DNA of 64,000 nucleotides from Pararhizobium qamdonense (GCF_029277445.1 NZ_CP119567.1:744001-808000); one strand, 5' to 3'; counted from the first letter of the stretch, positions 1-9,209 are shown. Program-made: numbers and translations. Notes: a model not told the origin generated them from the sequence alone.

Positions 1-1017
1 GTCACCATCCGCTTCGGTTATCCCGGCATCGGCCTCGACAACCGGCAATATTCGCAAGGGGACGCCACATCCTACGCCCGTGCCCGTGACTTCATCGAGA
101 AGGAATTCGCAGCCGACAAGGATGTGAGGATCGAATGGACCTTCTTTCGCGGCGCGGGTCCCGCCCTCAATGAATCGGTTGCCTCCAATCAGCTCGACTT
201 CTTCCTTTTGGGCGACCTGCCGGCCATCGTCGGACGCTCGCGCGGTCTCGAACACAAGTTCGTCTTTGCGACCGGCCGCCACCAGCCGATCTATCTCGCC
301 GTACCGGCTGACAGCACCATTCAATCCATCAATGACGTGAAGGGCAAGAAGGTCGCGCTGTTCAAGGGGACCAACCTGCAGCTCGCTACGGATCGCGTTT
401 TGTCCACCCACGGCCTGAAGGAAAAGGACGTCCGTTTCATCAATCTCGACACGAATGCGGCGGTCCCGGCGCTGACATCAGGGAATGTCGATGCAGTGTT
501 CGGCGGTCCGGAATATCTGGCGCTGGCCAAGAAAGGCATCGTGAAGATCGTCTACACCACCAAGGGCGACGATCCGACGCTGGGGCGCAATTCGTCCTAT
601 CTGGTGACGACGGCCTTCGAACAGGCGCATCCGGATATCACGCAGCGTGTGGTCACAACCTTCGTCAAGGCTGCGGCTTTCGCCTCGGACCCCGCCAACA
701 AGGACGAAGTCTTTGACGGCTGGTCGCTCTCCGGCTTCCCCAAGGAGACATTCGAGGCCGATATCGAGGGCGACACGCTGGCAAACCGGCTGAACCCCTT
801 GATCGATGACTTCGTCGTCGCCCGCTACAAGGACCAGGCTGCGCGGGCAAAAGCCTACGGGCTGATCAAGACCGACGTCGATGTCGATGGCTGGCTCGAG
901 CCGAAATATCTGCAGCAGGCGCTGAAAGACCTGAAGCTGGAAACCTACTGGTCGAGCTTCAAGGCCGATGGCGAGATCGCAACGGCCGGCGTTCTCGACA
1001 AGAAGCAGACCAACTGA
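1..1017 (+). CDS. ABC transporter substrate-binding protein, sulfonate/NMT1 type (5' end missing)
   Basis: Periplasmic binding protein of the NMT1/SsuA-like superfamily that would deliver an aliphatic sulfonate, taurine or similar small molecule to the permeases downstream. The frame is open from the first base, so the start codon and signal peptide lie outside the window; 338 residues are visible. The visible N-terminus (RFGYPGIGL) is the first strand of the mature protein, followed by typical family segments such as GRHQPIYLAVP, VKGKKVALFKG and AVPALTSGNVDAVFGGPEY. It heads a same-strand run with two permeases, an ATPase and a flavin monooxygenase, which supports organosulfur uptake. The exact ligand cannot be read from sequence. 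Confidence 0.88.
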   Translation, partial: VTIRFGYPGIGLDNRQYSQGDATSYARARDFIEKEFAADKDVRIEWTFFRGAGPALNESVASNQLDFFLLGDLPAIVGRSRGLEHKFVFATGRHQPIYLAVPADSTIQSINDVKGKKVALFKGTNLQLATDRVLSTHGLKEKDVRFINLDTNAAVPALTSGNVDAVFGGPEYLALAKKGIVKIVYTTKGDDPTLGRNSSYLVTTAFEQAHPDITQRVVTTFVKAAAFASDPANKDEVFDGWSLSGFPKETFEADIEGDTLANRLNPLIDDFVVARYKDQAARAKAYGLIKTDVDVDGWLEPKYLQQALKDLKLETYWSSFKADGEIATAGVLDKKQTN

Positions 1018-1024
1018 TGCCCCT

Positions 1025-1063
1025 GAGCCGGCGCGGGCCATACCTGGTGCGCGCCGGCTCTTT
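1025..1063 (+). terminator. Hairpin with T-run after the binding-protein gene (terminator/attenuator)
   Basis: An 11-bp perfect inverted repeat (GAGCCGGCGCG at 1025-1035 and CGCGCCGGCTC at 1050-1060) is followed by TTT. It lies 8 bases after the stop of the binding-protein gene and before the first permease. Such partial terminators often make the binding protein more abundant than the membrane parts; that role is inferred. Confidence 0.72.
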
Positions 1064-1114
1064 CGTAAAAGCCGGATTTTTCGCAAGAGCAGCCTTTCCG
1101 CAAGAGGATGACAG

Positions 1115-1939
1115 ATGACCCTGACTGTTTCCGCCGACCCGCCCGTGGAGCGGCGATCCATCGTCGTTCCGGCGGTGCTGACCGATATTGCCTACGGCCT
1201 GTCGCTGCCGCTTGTCCTGCTGCTCGCCTGGGAAAGCGCGTCGCGCTTCGGCTGGCTTCCGCAACAGATCCTGCCGGCGCCCCAGGTGGTCTGGGCAACT
1301 CTGGTTGAACTCTGGAATGACGGATCGCTCATCGATCATACGCTGCGCAGCCTTTGGCGTGTGGCCGCAGGCTTTTCTGTTGGCGCACTTGCGGGCCTTG
1401 CCATCGGCGCAGCTCTCGGTCTCCTCCCCCGTATCAGAGCTTTCATCTGGCCGGTCTTCACCGCGATCGCCCAGGTGAACATGCTGGCCTGGCTGCCGCT
1501 TCTCGTGCTGTTCATCGGCATTGACGAGGAACTGAAATATGTGAGCATCGCCTGGTCGACCGCCATCCCGGTCATTCTGGCGACCACACGCGCCATCACC
1601 AACGTTTCGCCGAAACTGCTGGAACTGGGACGCGTTCTCGATTTCACGCCGCTCCAGCGCTTCTTCACCATCGTCCTGCCTGCGTCCCTGCCATTGCTGT
1701 TTACCGGCATCCGCGAGGGACTGGCGTCCGCCTGGCAAAACCTGGTGATCGTCGAACTGTTCGCCTCATTCGAGGGCCTCGGTTATCTCATGGTCTGGGG
1801 ACGCCAGCTCTTCCAGCTGGAAATCGTCATCGCCGCGATGATCATCATCGCCGCTATCGGACTGCTTCTCAACGCATCGCTGGAATATCTGGAGCGGTTC
1901 GTGCAGCCGTGGAAGCCGGACGCTGCCCATGCGCGCTGA
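1115..1939 (+). CDS. ABC transporter permease, SsuC/TauC type (first of two)
   Basis: Inner-membrane permease of the BPD_transp_1 family, 274 residues, with about six hydrophobic segments. The coupling region typical of SsuC/TauC permeases lies around residues 160-200 (LLELGRVLDFTPLQRFFTIVLPASLPLLFTG, quoted in two parts: LLELGRVLDFTPLQ and RFFTIVLPASLPLLFTG). ATG 1115 follows AGAGGA at a good distance. The 3' end overlaps the next permease gene by 11 bases, so the two are translationally coupled. Single-permease homodimers are common in this family; two different permease genes in a row suggest a heterodimeric channel. Confidence 0.9.
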   Translation: MTLTVSADPPVERRSIVVPAVLTDIAYGLSLPLVLLLAWESASRFGWLPQQILPAPQVVWATLVELWNDGSLIDHTLRSLWRVAAGFSVGALAGLAIGAALGLLPRIRAFIWPVFTAIAQVNMLAWLPLLVLFIGIDEELKYVSIAWSTAIPVILATTRAITNVSPKLLELGRVLDFTPLQRFFTIVLPASLPLLFTGIREGLASAWQNLVIVELFASFEGLGYLMVWGRQLFQLEIVIAAMIIIAAIGLLLNASLEYLERFVQPWKPDAAHAR

Positions 1940-2717
1940 AACCTCACCGTTCCACCGTCTGTCTAACATCACGCACTACTGGCGTCCTTTCGCGGCCTTC
2001 GGCATCGCCCTGCTTTTCTGGCTGGCAGCGTCGCGGTTCGGATGGGTCGATCCGCGTTTTCTACCCTCTCCAGGCTCAGTTGCCAGCCGTGCGGCAACGG
2101 AACTGACGACAGGAACGCTTGCGTTCGATGTCGCGGAGAGCCTGCGCCGGAACCTCACCGGTTTTGCCATCGGCGCCTCGGCTGGCCTGTTTCTCGGCCT
2201 TGTGCTCGGTTTCTCGCGCACGGCAGAGCGGATCGTCGGACCGACGCTGCTGGCATTCCGCCAGATCGCGCTGTTTGCCTGGGTGCCGCTCATCTCTGTC
2301 TGGTTCGGCGGTGCCGAAGCCGGAAAGATCGCTTTTATTGCCGTCGCCGCCTTTCAGCCCGTCGTCATCAACACATGGCGCGGCGTGCGTGACCTTCCTG
2401 CGGCTTACCGGGAGCTCTCAGCCGTGCTGCTGTTCAGCCGCCTCGATTTTGCCCGCCTGGTCGCGCTGCCCGGCGCCTTGCCCGCGATCTTTACCGGCCT
2501 TCATTCCGGACTGATCTATGCCTGGCTCGCCACGCTCGGCTCGGAACTGTTCCTCAATGTCACGCCCGGCATCGGCGGACGCCTCAACGAAGCCAGCCAG
2601 CTGTTTGAGATGGACCTGCTGTTTCTCGGGATCATCGTGCTGGCCGGGATCGGCCTTTTCTATAATAGCTCCGCCCTTTGGCTAGAGACATGGATCCTCA
2701 GGAGACGAACGCGATGA
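1929..2717 (+). CDS. ABC transporter permease, SsuC/TauC type (second of two)
   Basis: Second membrane subunit of the same importer, 262 residues, BPD_transp_1 family with about six transmembrane segments. The coupling helix region is recognisable in ELSAVLLFSRLDFARLVALP followed by GALPAIFTGLHSG. It starts inside the end of the first permease gene and its TGA stop overlaps the ATG of the ATPase gene (ATGA at 2714-2717), so the gene block is tightly coupled. Moderate divergence from the first permease argues for an old duplication rather than a recent copy. Confidence 0.9.
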   Translation: MRAETSPFHRLSNITHYWRPFAAFGIALLFWLAASRFGWVDPRFLPSPGSVASRAATELTTGTLAFDVAESLRRNLTGFAIGASAGLFLGLVLGFSRTAERIVGPTLLAFRQIALFAWVPLISVWFGGAEAGKIAFIAVAAFQPVVINTWRGVRDLPAAYRELSAVLLFSRLDFARLVALPGALPAIFTGLHSGLIYAWLATLGSELFLNVTPGIGGRLNEASQLFEMDLLFLGIIVLAGIGLFYNSSALWLETWILRRRTR

Positions 2718-3568
2718 ATCAGATATCTCACGCATCCGCATTTCAGGCGGCGGCTCCGGCACTGCAGATACGTGCGCTCAACAAGAGCTTTACCGTCGCC
2801 GGGCGCACGCTGAAAGTGCTGGAGGGAATAGACCTTTCGATCAAATCCGGCGAATTCGTCACGATCGTCGGCGCGTCCGGCTGCGGCAAATCCACTTTGC
2901 TGCGCCTGATCCTCGGGCTTGATCTCGACTTTAGCGGTGATCTGCTCGTCGATGGCGCCCGGGTTCTCCGGCCGGGTCTTGACCGCTCCATCGTCTTTCA
3001 GGATCACCGGCTGCTGCCCTGGCTCACCGTCGAGGCCAATATCGCCGCCGCCCTGCGCCGTAGCCCGCTTTCACGGGCGCAAAAGCAGGCGACGGTGCGC
3101 GAGCATATCGGCCTTGTCGGCTTGACGCAGTTCGCAAAGGCCTACCCCGCGCAGCTCTCGGGCGGCATGGCCCAGCGCGTGGCCATCGCCCGCGCGCTGG
3201 TCAATCGTCCGCGCTTTCTTTTGCTCGACGAACCGCTCGGCGCGCTGGATGCGCTGACACGCCTCAAGCTGCAGGACGAACTGAAGCGGATCGTCGAGCA
3301 TGAAAACACGACCGCCCTGCTCGTGACCCATGATGTCGATGAGGCCGTGCATCTCGGCCACCGGATCGTCGTCATGCAGCCGCATCCCGGCCGGATCGCC
3401 ACCATCCTCAACATTCCGGAAAAAGCGCGGCGGGACCGCTCGAGCCGGGACTTCATTGACCTGCGCGACGAGGTTCTCAGGCTTCTCGGCGTCGATGCCG
3501 GGACACGCCAGGCAAGCGAACCCGCCGTTTTTGAAACAACCGGCCAATGCACGAGGCAAGACGCATGA
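2714..3568 (+). CDS. ABC transporter ATP-binding protein, SsuB/TauB type
   Basis: Cytoplasmic ATPase that powers the sulfonate-type importer, 284 residues. Walker A GASGCGKST is at about 53-61, the Q-loop in FQDHRLLPW near 95, the signature LSGGMAQR near 150 and Walker B LLLDEPLGALD near 172. HDVDEAVHL is the H-loop region. An in-frame ATG exists at 2678, but ATG 2714 is preferred because AGGAG sits 10 bases upstream and it overlaps the permease stop as ATGA. The C-terminal tail continues past the usual domain to the overlap with the monooxygenase gene. Confidence 0.93.
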   Translation: MNQISHASAFQAAAPALQIRALNKSFTVAGRTLKVLEGIDLSIKSGEFVTIVGASGCGKSTLLRLILGLDLDFSGDLLVDGARVLRPGLDRSIVFQDHRLLPWLTVEANIAAALRRSPLSRAQKQATVREHIGLVGLTQFAKAYPAQLSGGMAQRVAIARALVNRPRFLLLDEPLGALDALTRLKLQDELKRIVEHENTTALLVTHDVDEAVHLGHRIVVMQPHPGRIATILNIPEKARRDRSSRDFIDLRDEVLRLLGVDAGTRQASEPAVFETTGQCTRQDA

Positions 3569-4923
3569 CACACCGCCCCCAATTGAAGCTCGGCGCTTTC
3601 CTGATGTCTCCCGGCCATCATGTCGCGGCATGGAGGCACAGTAGCGCCACCGCCGATCTCGGCTCCAATTTCCGCGCCTATGCCGATATCGCCCGCAAGG
3701 CCGAAGCGGCAAAGTTCGATCTTCTGTTTCTCGACGACAATCTGGCGGTCAAGGATACAAGTCCTGAAACCGGCTCCCGGTCCGCACGCGCGGCCTTCTT
3801 CGAGCCGATCACGCTGCTGGCAGGCCTCGCCGCCGTGACCGAGCGGATCGGCCTGACGGCCACCGTTTCGACAACCTTCAACGACCCCTACACGCTCGCC
3901 CGCAAATTCGCCTCGCTGGATGTTTTGAGCGACGGACGCGCGGCCTGGAACCTCGTCACCTCCAATACGGAGGTCGAGGCGCGCAATTACAGCACCGCGC
4001 CGCATCTTCTCCACGCCAAACGTTACGACCGCGCCGAGGAATTCATCGACCTCGTCATCAAGCTCTGGAACAGTTTTGAGGATGATGCCTTCGTCCACGA
4101 CAAGGAAGGCGGGATATTCTACGATCCCAGCAAGCTCCATGCCGCAAACCATTCCGGCACGCATTTCTCTGTCGCAGGCCCCCTCAATGTCGGCCGCTCT
4201 CTCCAAGGGCAGCCCGTCATCGTGCAGGCTGGCTCTTCCGAACCGGGCAAGGAACTGGCGGCACGCACGGCGGAGGTGGTCTTTACAGCGCAAAACACCC
4301 TCGCAGAAGCTCAAGCTTTCTACGCTGATCTCAAGGGGCGCATGGCCAAGTACGGGCGGGAGCCGGACGAACTGAAGGTCATGCCCGGCATCTTCCCCGT
4401 GATCGGCCGCAGCCGCGCGGAAGCGCAGGAGAAATTCGAGGAAATGCAGGAGCTGATCCATCCGGCTGTCGGGATCCGCCTGCTTTCGGACATGATCGGC
4501 GGGTTTGATCTGTCAGCCTATCCGCTGGATGGCCCGGTTCCCGAACTGCCCGAAACCAACGGCGGCAAGAGCCGGCAGCACCTGTTGTTCGACATTGCCC
4601 GGCGCGATAATCTGACGATCAACCAGCTTGCCAAACGCATCGCCGGCGCACGCGGCCACTGGCAGGTGGTCGGCACCGCAGAGGATATTGCCGATCAGCT
4701 CGAGGATCGCTTCTTAAACAATGGCGCCGACGGCTTCAACATCATGCCGCCAACACTGCCGCAGGGCCTCGACGATTTCATTGCTTTGGTCGTCCCGGAA
4801 CTGCGCAGGCGGGGCCTGTTTCGCACAGAATACGAAGGCCGCACGCTGCGCGAAAATCTCGGCCTCGGCGCTGCCCGCAGGACGGCGGCAACGCGGGTTC
4901 AGCGGCTGCAGGCTGCGGAGTAG
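3565..4923 (+). CDS. FMN-dependent monooxygenase, NtaA/SnaA/DszA family
   Basis: Bacterial-luciferase-fold, reduced-FMN-dependent monooxygenase of the long NtaA/SnaA/DszA(SoxA) group, 452 residues. Members attack nitrilotriacetate, sulfones, or C-S bonds of organosulfur compounds; beside a sulfonate-type transporter the likely job is releasing sulfur from an imported organosulfur compound. Family hallmarks include LKLGAFLMSPGHHVAAWRH at the N-terminus, WNLVTSNTEVEARNY near 125 and QAGSSEPGKELAARTAEVVF near 225. ATG 3565 overlaps the ATPase stop (ATGA) with GAGG upstream; an ATG at 3547 is less likely. No flavin reductase gene is nearby, so reduced FMN must come from elsewhere. Confidence 0.9.
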   Translation: MTHRPQLKLGAFLMSPGHHVAAWRHSSATADLGSNFRAYADIARKAEAAKFDLLFLDDNLAVKDTSPETGSRSARAAFFEPITLLAGLAAVTERIGLTATVSTTFNDPYTLARKFASLDVLSDGRAAWNLVTSNTEVEARNYSTAPHLLHAKRYDRAEEFIDLVIKLWNSFEDDAFVHDKEGGIFYDPSKLHAANHSGTHFSVAGPLNVGRSLQGQPVIVQAGSSEPGKELAARTAEVVFTAQNTLAEAQAFYADLKGRMAKYGREPDELKVMPGIFPVIGRSRAEAQEKFEEMQELIHPAVGIRLLSDMIGGFDLSAYPLDGPVPELPETNGGKSRQHLLFDIARRDNLTINQLAKRIAGARGHWQVVGTAEDIADQLEDRFLNNGADGFNIMPPTLPQGLDDFIALVVPELRRRGLFRTEYEGRTLRENLGLGAARRTAATRVQRLQAAE

Positions 4924-5171
4924 ATCGTTGTCCTGAAGGGCTTGTCCCGGCTTTAACGCATCGATACTTCTCCACTCTCTGCGGGAGGGTGGAGGACATT
5001 CGAGGGGAAAAACTGACTGTCCGGGCAATCACTCTCTGCTTGTCGCCAAACCCTTCTGGTCCGCCCGATATGCTGAGACCGCAAATGAGGCTGGGATACA
5101 GCTTTGCGTCGCTGAAGCGTCCTAAAATCGGGCGACAGTTCAACCAACCGCAATACGCAGTGCAGAAACAA

Positions 5172-6764
5172 TCAAAGCCCGAGCGCAATCCCGTCCTTTC
5201 GCGATTCCGATCCGCCGGTCAGCGTTCCGTTGTCCCAGTCAATGCGGATGGCCTGTGCACCGCCGATTGGGTCTTCGGCTGCGGCGATGACAAAGCCGCG
5301 CCGCGTGAGTTCGGCGGCGGTTGCGTCCGGGAGCGTGTGTTCGGCTTCGACGACCGTGCCGTTGGATGTGGGAATCAGCCGTGGCAGGTCGATGGCTTCC
5401 TGGATGTCCATGCCGTAATCGAACAGCTTCGAGATCAGATGCGCGTGGCCCATTGCCTGGTAGTAGCCGCCCATGACGCCGAAGGGCATTTCGACCCGGC
5501 CGCCGCGTGTCACCATGCCGGGAATGATTGTGTGCAGCGGCCGCTTCAATGGTGCGATCACGTTGGGGTGGCCGGGTGTCAGCGAAAAGCTCTGGCCCCG
5601 ATTGTGCAGCAATACGCCCGAGCGCGGCGCCACCAGCCCGGTGCCGAAACTGTCGAAGACCGAGTTGATGAGGCTGACGGCGTTGCGATCCCGGTCGACG
5701 ACAGAAATATAGACCGTGTCCCGGTGCAGCGGCATATCGAAGGACGGCAGGTCGGTGCGTGCGCGGCGCAGATCGATCATGGCTGCCAGCTTGTCGGCCA
5801 GTGCATCCGACAATATTTCGTCGACGGGCACATCCGCTTTCTCCGGATCGGCCAGCCAGGCATCACGCGCAGCATAGGCAAGCCGCGTCGCTTCGATTTC
5901 GATGTGCAGCCGGTCGGGCGATTGCGGATCGCCCTTGGCCTCAAAGCGGCTGAGGATGTTGAGGATCAGGAGCGCGATAATGCCCTGGCCGTTGGGCGGG
6001 CATTCGTGCACCGTGTAGCCGCGAAATTCCGTGGTGACAGGCGTCACATAGTGTCCAGCCGCCGTGGCAAAATCCTCCAGCGTGTGAAGCCCGCCCAGCC
6101 CGTTGAGATAGGCGACCATGTCCTGCGCCACCGGTCCTGTGTAAAAGCCGTCGCGCCCTTCGTTTCCGATACGCTTCAGCGTTCCGGCAAGTTCCGGCTG
6201 GCGATGAACTTCGCCAATCTTCGGCGCCCGTCCTCCAGGCAGAAAGATACGTGCGGCGGTCGGATCGGCCGAAAGCAGGTCCACCTCCCGCGACCAGTCG
6301 CGGTGGACACGCGGCGAGATCGCATAGCCCTCCTCAGCGAACTCGATCGCCGGCGCGAGAACATCGGCGAGCGGAAGCCGGCCATGATCCGCATGGAGCC
6401 GTGTCCAGGCATCGATCGCGCCAGGGATCGTCACGGCTGCGGCGGACTGGCGAGGGACCTGCGCAAGGCCGCGCTCGTTGAACCAGTCGAGCGTCAACGC
6501 AGCCGGTGTGCGGCCGGAGCCATTATAGGCGACGACCTGATCGGAACCGTTCGGCGCAAAGAGCACGAAGCAATCGCCGCCGATGCCCGTTGAGCCCGGC
6601 TCGACGGCGCACTGAACGGCGCAGGCGGCAATGGCGGCGTCCATCGCATTTCCGCCGGCCTCCATGATCTGCAAAGCCGTCAATGTCGCGGATGGGTGCG
6701 ATGTCGCCGCCATCGCATGACGGGACACTGCCACGGATCGTGTCGGCTTTTCGAAATTGCGCAT
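5172..6764 (-). CDS. Gamma-glutamyltransferase / gamma-glutamyl hydrolase family protein
   Basis: Ntn-hydrolase of the GGT family, 530 residues. These proenzymes cut themselves before a conserved Thr and then hydrolyse or transfer gamma-glutamyl groups, or act as acylases. The predicted catalytic Thr is about residue 350 in RDTVYISVVDRDRNAVS, followed by the substrate-pocket segment FGTGLVAPRSG; an N-terminal GSTGIGGDCF motif is also present. No signal peptide is visible (start MRNFEKPTRS), so it is probably cytoplasmic, unlike E. coli GGT. ATG 6764 has GGGAGAG upstream. It closes an operon with an amino-acid importer, which suggests that it processes an imported gamma-glutamyl compound. Confidence 0.9.
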   Translation of the reverse strand: MRNFEKPTRSVAVSRHAMAATSHPSATLTALQIMEAGGNAMDAAIAACAVQCAVEPGSTGIGGDCFVLFAPNGSDQVVAYNGSGRTPAALTLDWFNERGLAQVPRQSAAAVTIPGAIDAWTRLHADHGRLPLADVLAPAIEFAEEGYAISPRVHRDWSREVDLLSADPTAARIFLPGGRAPKIGEVHRQPELAGTLKRIGNEGRDGFYTGPVAQDMVAYLNGLGGLHTLEDFATAAGHYVTPVTTEFRGYTVHECPPNGQGIIALLILNILSRFEAKGDPQSPDRLHIEIEATRLAYAARDAWLADPEKADVPVDEILSDALADKLAAMIDLRRARTDLPSFDMPLHRDTVYISVVDRDRNAVSLINSVFDSFGTGLVAPRSGVLLHNRGQSFSLTPGHPNVIAPLKRPLHTIIPGMVTRGGRVEMPFGVMGGYYQAMGHAHLISKLFDYGMDIQEAIDLPRLIPTSNGTVVEAEHTLPDATAAELTRRGFVIAAAEDPIGGAQAIRIDWDNGTLTGGSESRKDGIALGL

Positions 6765-6802
6765 ATTGTTCTCTCCCTGCAGAATAGTCCGGCGCACGCC
6801 TG

Positions 6803-7495
6803 TTACGAACGGGTTCGATAAGGTGTGAGCCGCAGTTCGAGCGCGTTCAGCGCCCGGATGATGACAAAATTGATGGAAATGTAGATCGCACCGGCTGCCA
6901 CGAAGACTTCCATGGCGCGGTAGGTTTGAGAAATCAGACCTTGTGCGATCCCCGTCACCTCCATGAGCGTGATGATGGACGCGAGCGATGTTCCCTTGAC
7001 CATCAGGATGATTTCGTTGCCATATGCCGGTATCGCCTGCCGCAGCGCCAGCGGCAGCACGACGAGCCTGAGCGTCATCACCCGCGACATGCCGAATGCG
7101 GTCGCAGCCTCGACGAGCCCAACCGGTACGCTGCGAATAGCGCCGCGCAGGATCTCGCTGCCATAGGCGGCGGTGTTGAGGGTCAGCGCAATGATCGCGC
7201 ACCAATAGGGTTCCCGGATCAAGCCCCAGAGACCGATTGCCTGGAGCGAGGGACGGAACTGGCCAAGACCGTAATAGATCAGGAAAATCTGCACGAGGAG
7301 CGGCGTGCCACGAAAGACCGCCACGAAGCTGCGGATAGGCCAGACGATTACGCTGTGGCCGCCCTGCTGGGCCAGCGCCAGCGCCAAGGCGATCCCGAAA
7401 CCCAGTGCCAGCGACGTGCCGGCAAGCTGCAATGTCAGTGGCAGGCCGGCGAGCAGGGCAGGAATGATCGAGACGAAGAAGCCGAATTCGCTCAT
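6803..7495 (-). CDS. Polar amino acid ABC transporter permease (HisM/OccM type)
   Basis: Inner-membrane permease of the His/Glu/Gln/Arg/opine family, 230 residues, with about five hydrophobic segments and the conserved EAA-type loop near the middle (VEAATAFGMSRVMTLRLVVLP). Its ATG overlaps the stop of the upstream permease by four bases (ATGA at 7492-7495), so it probably forms a heterodimer with that protein. The GGT gene follows 38 bases downstream. In this family the substrate can be a basic amino acid or an opine; the sequence does not decide. Confidence 0.9.
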   Translation of the reverse strand: MSEFGFFVSIIPALLAGLPLTLQLAGTSLALGFGIALALALAQQGGHSVIVWPIRSFVAVFRGTPLLVQIFLIYYGLGQFRPSLQAIGLWGLIREPYWCAIIALTLNTAAYGSEILRGAIRSVPVGLVEAATAFGMSRVMTLRLVVLPLALRQAIPAYGNEIILMVKGTSLASIITLMEVTGIAQGLISQTYRAMEVFVAAGAIYISINFVIIRALNALELRLTPYRTRS

Positions 7496-8205
7496 GCGGA
7501 TGCCGTTCCCCGCCAGACCCGCGCTTCACTGAGGCGGAAGACCAGGCCAGTCACACCGGCAATGACGAAGTAGAGTACGGCGGCCGCGATATAGAAGACG
7601 AACGGTTCGCGCGTCGATCCCGCGCCGATCTGTGCCTGCCGCATCAATTCGACAAGACCGATGACAGAGATCAGGGCTGAATCCTTCAGCACCAACTGCC
7701 AGACATTGCCAAGGCCCGGAAGCGCATGGCGCAGCAGTTGCGGCAAGAGCACCAGGCGCAGCGCCTGCAACCGGGCGAGACCAAGCGCATTGCAGGCGTC
7801 GAATTGGCCATTGTCGATCGCCTGATAGGCGCCACGATAGACTTCAGCCTGGTAGGCTCCGGAGATGATGGCGATGGCCAACACGCCGGTGGCAAAGGCC
7901 GGCAGGCCGACGAAACCGGCGCTGCCAAAGGCCCGGCTCACCGCCGTGAGCGCGACGCTGCCGCCATAATACAGCAGATAGATCGTCAGGAGATCCGGCA
8001 CGCCGCGAAAAATCGTGCCATAGGCACCCGCAAGCCACGCGCAAACCTTTGACGATGACAGCCGCGCCGCACTCGCCAAGGCCCCGAAAACGGCGCCGAG
8101 CAGAAAGCCCAGGACCGACAGGGCAAGGGTTACGCCTGCGGCCGTCAACAGGGCAGCACCCCAGCCGCCATCACCAAAACCAAGGATATGCATTGTATCG
8201 ATCAT
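7492..8205 (-). CDS. Polar amino acid ABC transporter permease (HisQ/OccQ type)
   Basis: Partner membrane subunit of the amino-acid importer, 237 residues, with transmembrane segments and the family loop ACNALGLARLQALRLVLLPQ near residue 150. ATG 8205 follows GGAG. Gene order binding protein, permease, permease matches octopine/nopaline/histidine-type systems, but the usual ATP-binding gene is absent from the operon, so the pair must borrow an ATPase encoded elsewhere. Confidence 0.9.
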   Translation of the reverse strand: MIDTMHILGFGDGGWGAALLTAAGVTLALSVLGFLLGAVFGALASAARLSSSKVCAWLAGAYGTIFRGVPDLLTIYLLYYGGSVALTAVSRAFGSAGFVGLPAFATGVLAIAIISGAYQAEVYRGAYQAIDNGQFDACNALGLARLQALRLVLLPQLLRHALPGLGNVWQLVLKDSALISVIGLVELMRQAQIGAGSTREPFVFYIAAAVLYFVIAGVTGLVFRLSEARVWRGTASA

Positions 8206-8233
8206 GCGCGCTCCAAGCTTCGTTGCACCCCAT

Positions 8234-8255
8234 CCGGCAGGCGGGCACCCGCCGG
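8234..8255 (-). terminator. GC-rich hairpin between binding protein and permease genes
   Basis: A nested inverted repeat (CCGGC at 8234-8238 with GCCGG at 8251-8255, and GGCGGG with CCCGCC inside) lies in the 67-base gap after the binding-protein gene. There is no T-run, so it is more likely an mRNA-stabilising or attenuating hairpin than a full terminator. Confidence 0.4.
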
Positions 8256-8272
8256 AAAGGGCCTGTCCGCAC

Positions 8273-9118
8273 CTACTTGACCGGTGTCACGTCCGTCTTC
8301 ACCCATTTCTCCGAAATGCGCTTGATCGTGCCGTCGGCAATCGCTGCGTCGATGGCGCCATTCAGCATCTCTTTCAGCTTGGTGTCCTCCTTGCGCAGCC
8401 CGGCCCCTGTGCCAAGGCCGAAGACACCGCCGACGAAGCCCGGACCGGCCACGGTGAAACCGGAAAATTCGGCCTTTGCGAGCGTTGCAGCAAGTGCTGT
8501 CTGCTGGGCAAACAGCGCATCGATCCGGCCGGCGGAAAGATCGAGATCGTGCTGTTCGGTCGTCTTATACTCACGGATTTCCACCGTATCGGCGAAGTAT
8601 TCTTTCAGGAATTCGAGATTGGTCGTTGCGGCCTGCACACCGACAATCTTGCCCTTCAATAGAGGCTTGAGTTTTTCGATCGCCGCGATGGAGCCGGCGC
8701 CGCCGTCCAGCTTGAACTTTTCCGCAGACAGGCCAAGCTTGCCGAGATCGCTGTCCTTGGCCACCGCAAAGCCTGAAGGGTCAACGGCATAGGGCTGGGT
8801 AAAATCGATGGTTTCCAGCCGTTTCGGCGTAATGAACATGCTCGCCATGATCACGTCGAATTTGCCGACCGTCAGCGAGGGGATCAGGCCATCCCAGTCC
8901 TGCGCGACAATGGTGCATTGAACCTTCATCCGGGCACACAGATCATTGGCAAGTTCGACTTCGAGGCCATCGAGCTTGCCGTCGGCGGTGGTGAAATTCC
9001 AGGGCGCATAGGCGCCTTCTGTGGCGATGGTGATCGGGGTCTCCTGCGCGGAAACGGCGGTGGCAAATCCAAGCATGCTGAAGGCAGCCGCAAGCGCGGC
9101 CATGTGACGGATCATCAT
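8273..9118 (-). CDS. Polar amino acid ABC transporter substrate-binding protein
   Basis: Periplasmic binding protein of the SBP_bac_3 family (Lys/Arg/Orn, His and opine type), about 281 residues. A signal peptide is clear, with a hydrophobic stretch ending in AVSAQE near residue 24. Mature features are ITIATEGAYAPWNFTTADGK, GLEVELANDLCARM and WDGLIPSLTVGKFDVIMASM, the ligand-pocket regions of the family. Two further ATGs lie at 9124 and 9115; 9118 gives a normal distance to AGAGGA. First gene of the leftward operon with two permeases and GGT. Confidence 0.9.
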   Translation of the reverse strand: MMIRHMAALAAAFSMLGFATAVSAQETPITIATEGAYAPWNFTTADGKLDGLEVELANDLCARMKVQCTIVAQDWDGLIPSLTVGKFDVIMASMFITPKRLETIDFTQPYAVDPSGFAVAKDSDLGKLGLSAEKFKLDGGAGSIAAIEKLKPLLKGKIVGVQAATTNLEFLKEYFADTVEIREYKTTEQHDLDLSAGRIDALFAQQTALAATLAKAEFSGFTVAGPGFVGGVFGLGTGAGLRKEDTKLKEMLNGAIDAAIADGTIKRISEKWVKTDVTPVK

Positions 9119-9209
9119 GGACATTCCTCTTTCTCTCATGCCGTTGAACGGCGGTTCCCCTGCCCGCGCCGGATATTTTCCCGGCTACGGGCGATGTTAC
9201 CGGCCGGCG

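Noticed and set aside
3142..4461. A 439-codon - strand frame
   Set aside because: Antisense to the ATPase and monooxygenase genes, both of which have clear motifs.
4989..6593. A 534-codon + strand frame
   Set aside because: Antisense to the gamma-glutamyltransferase gene, low-complexity translation with no recognisable family.
8273..9118. Assignment of the amino-acid binding protein to octopine or nopaline
   Set aside because: The family resemblance is real but the opine systems differ only at few pocket residues that cannot be judged here; no opine oxidase genes are adjacent.
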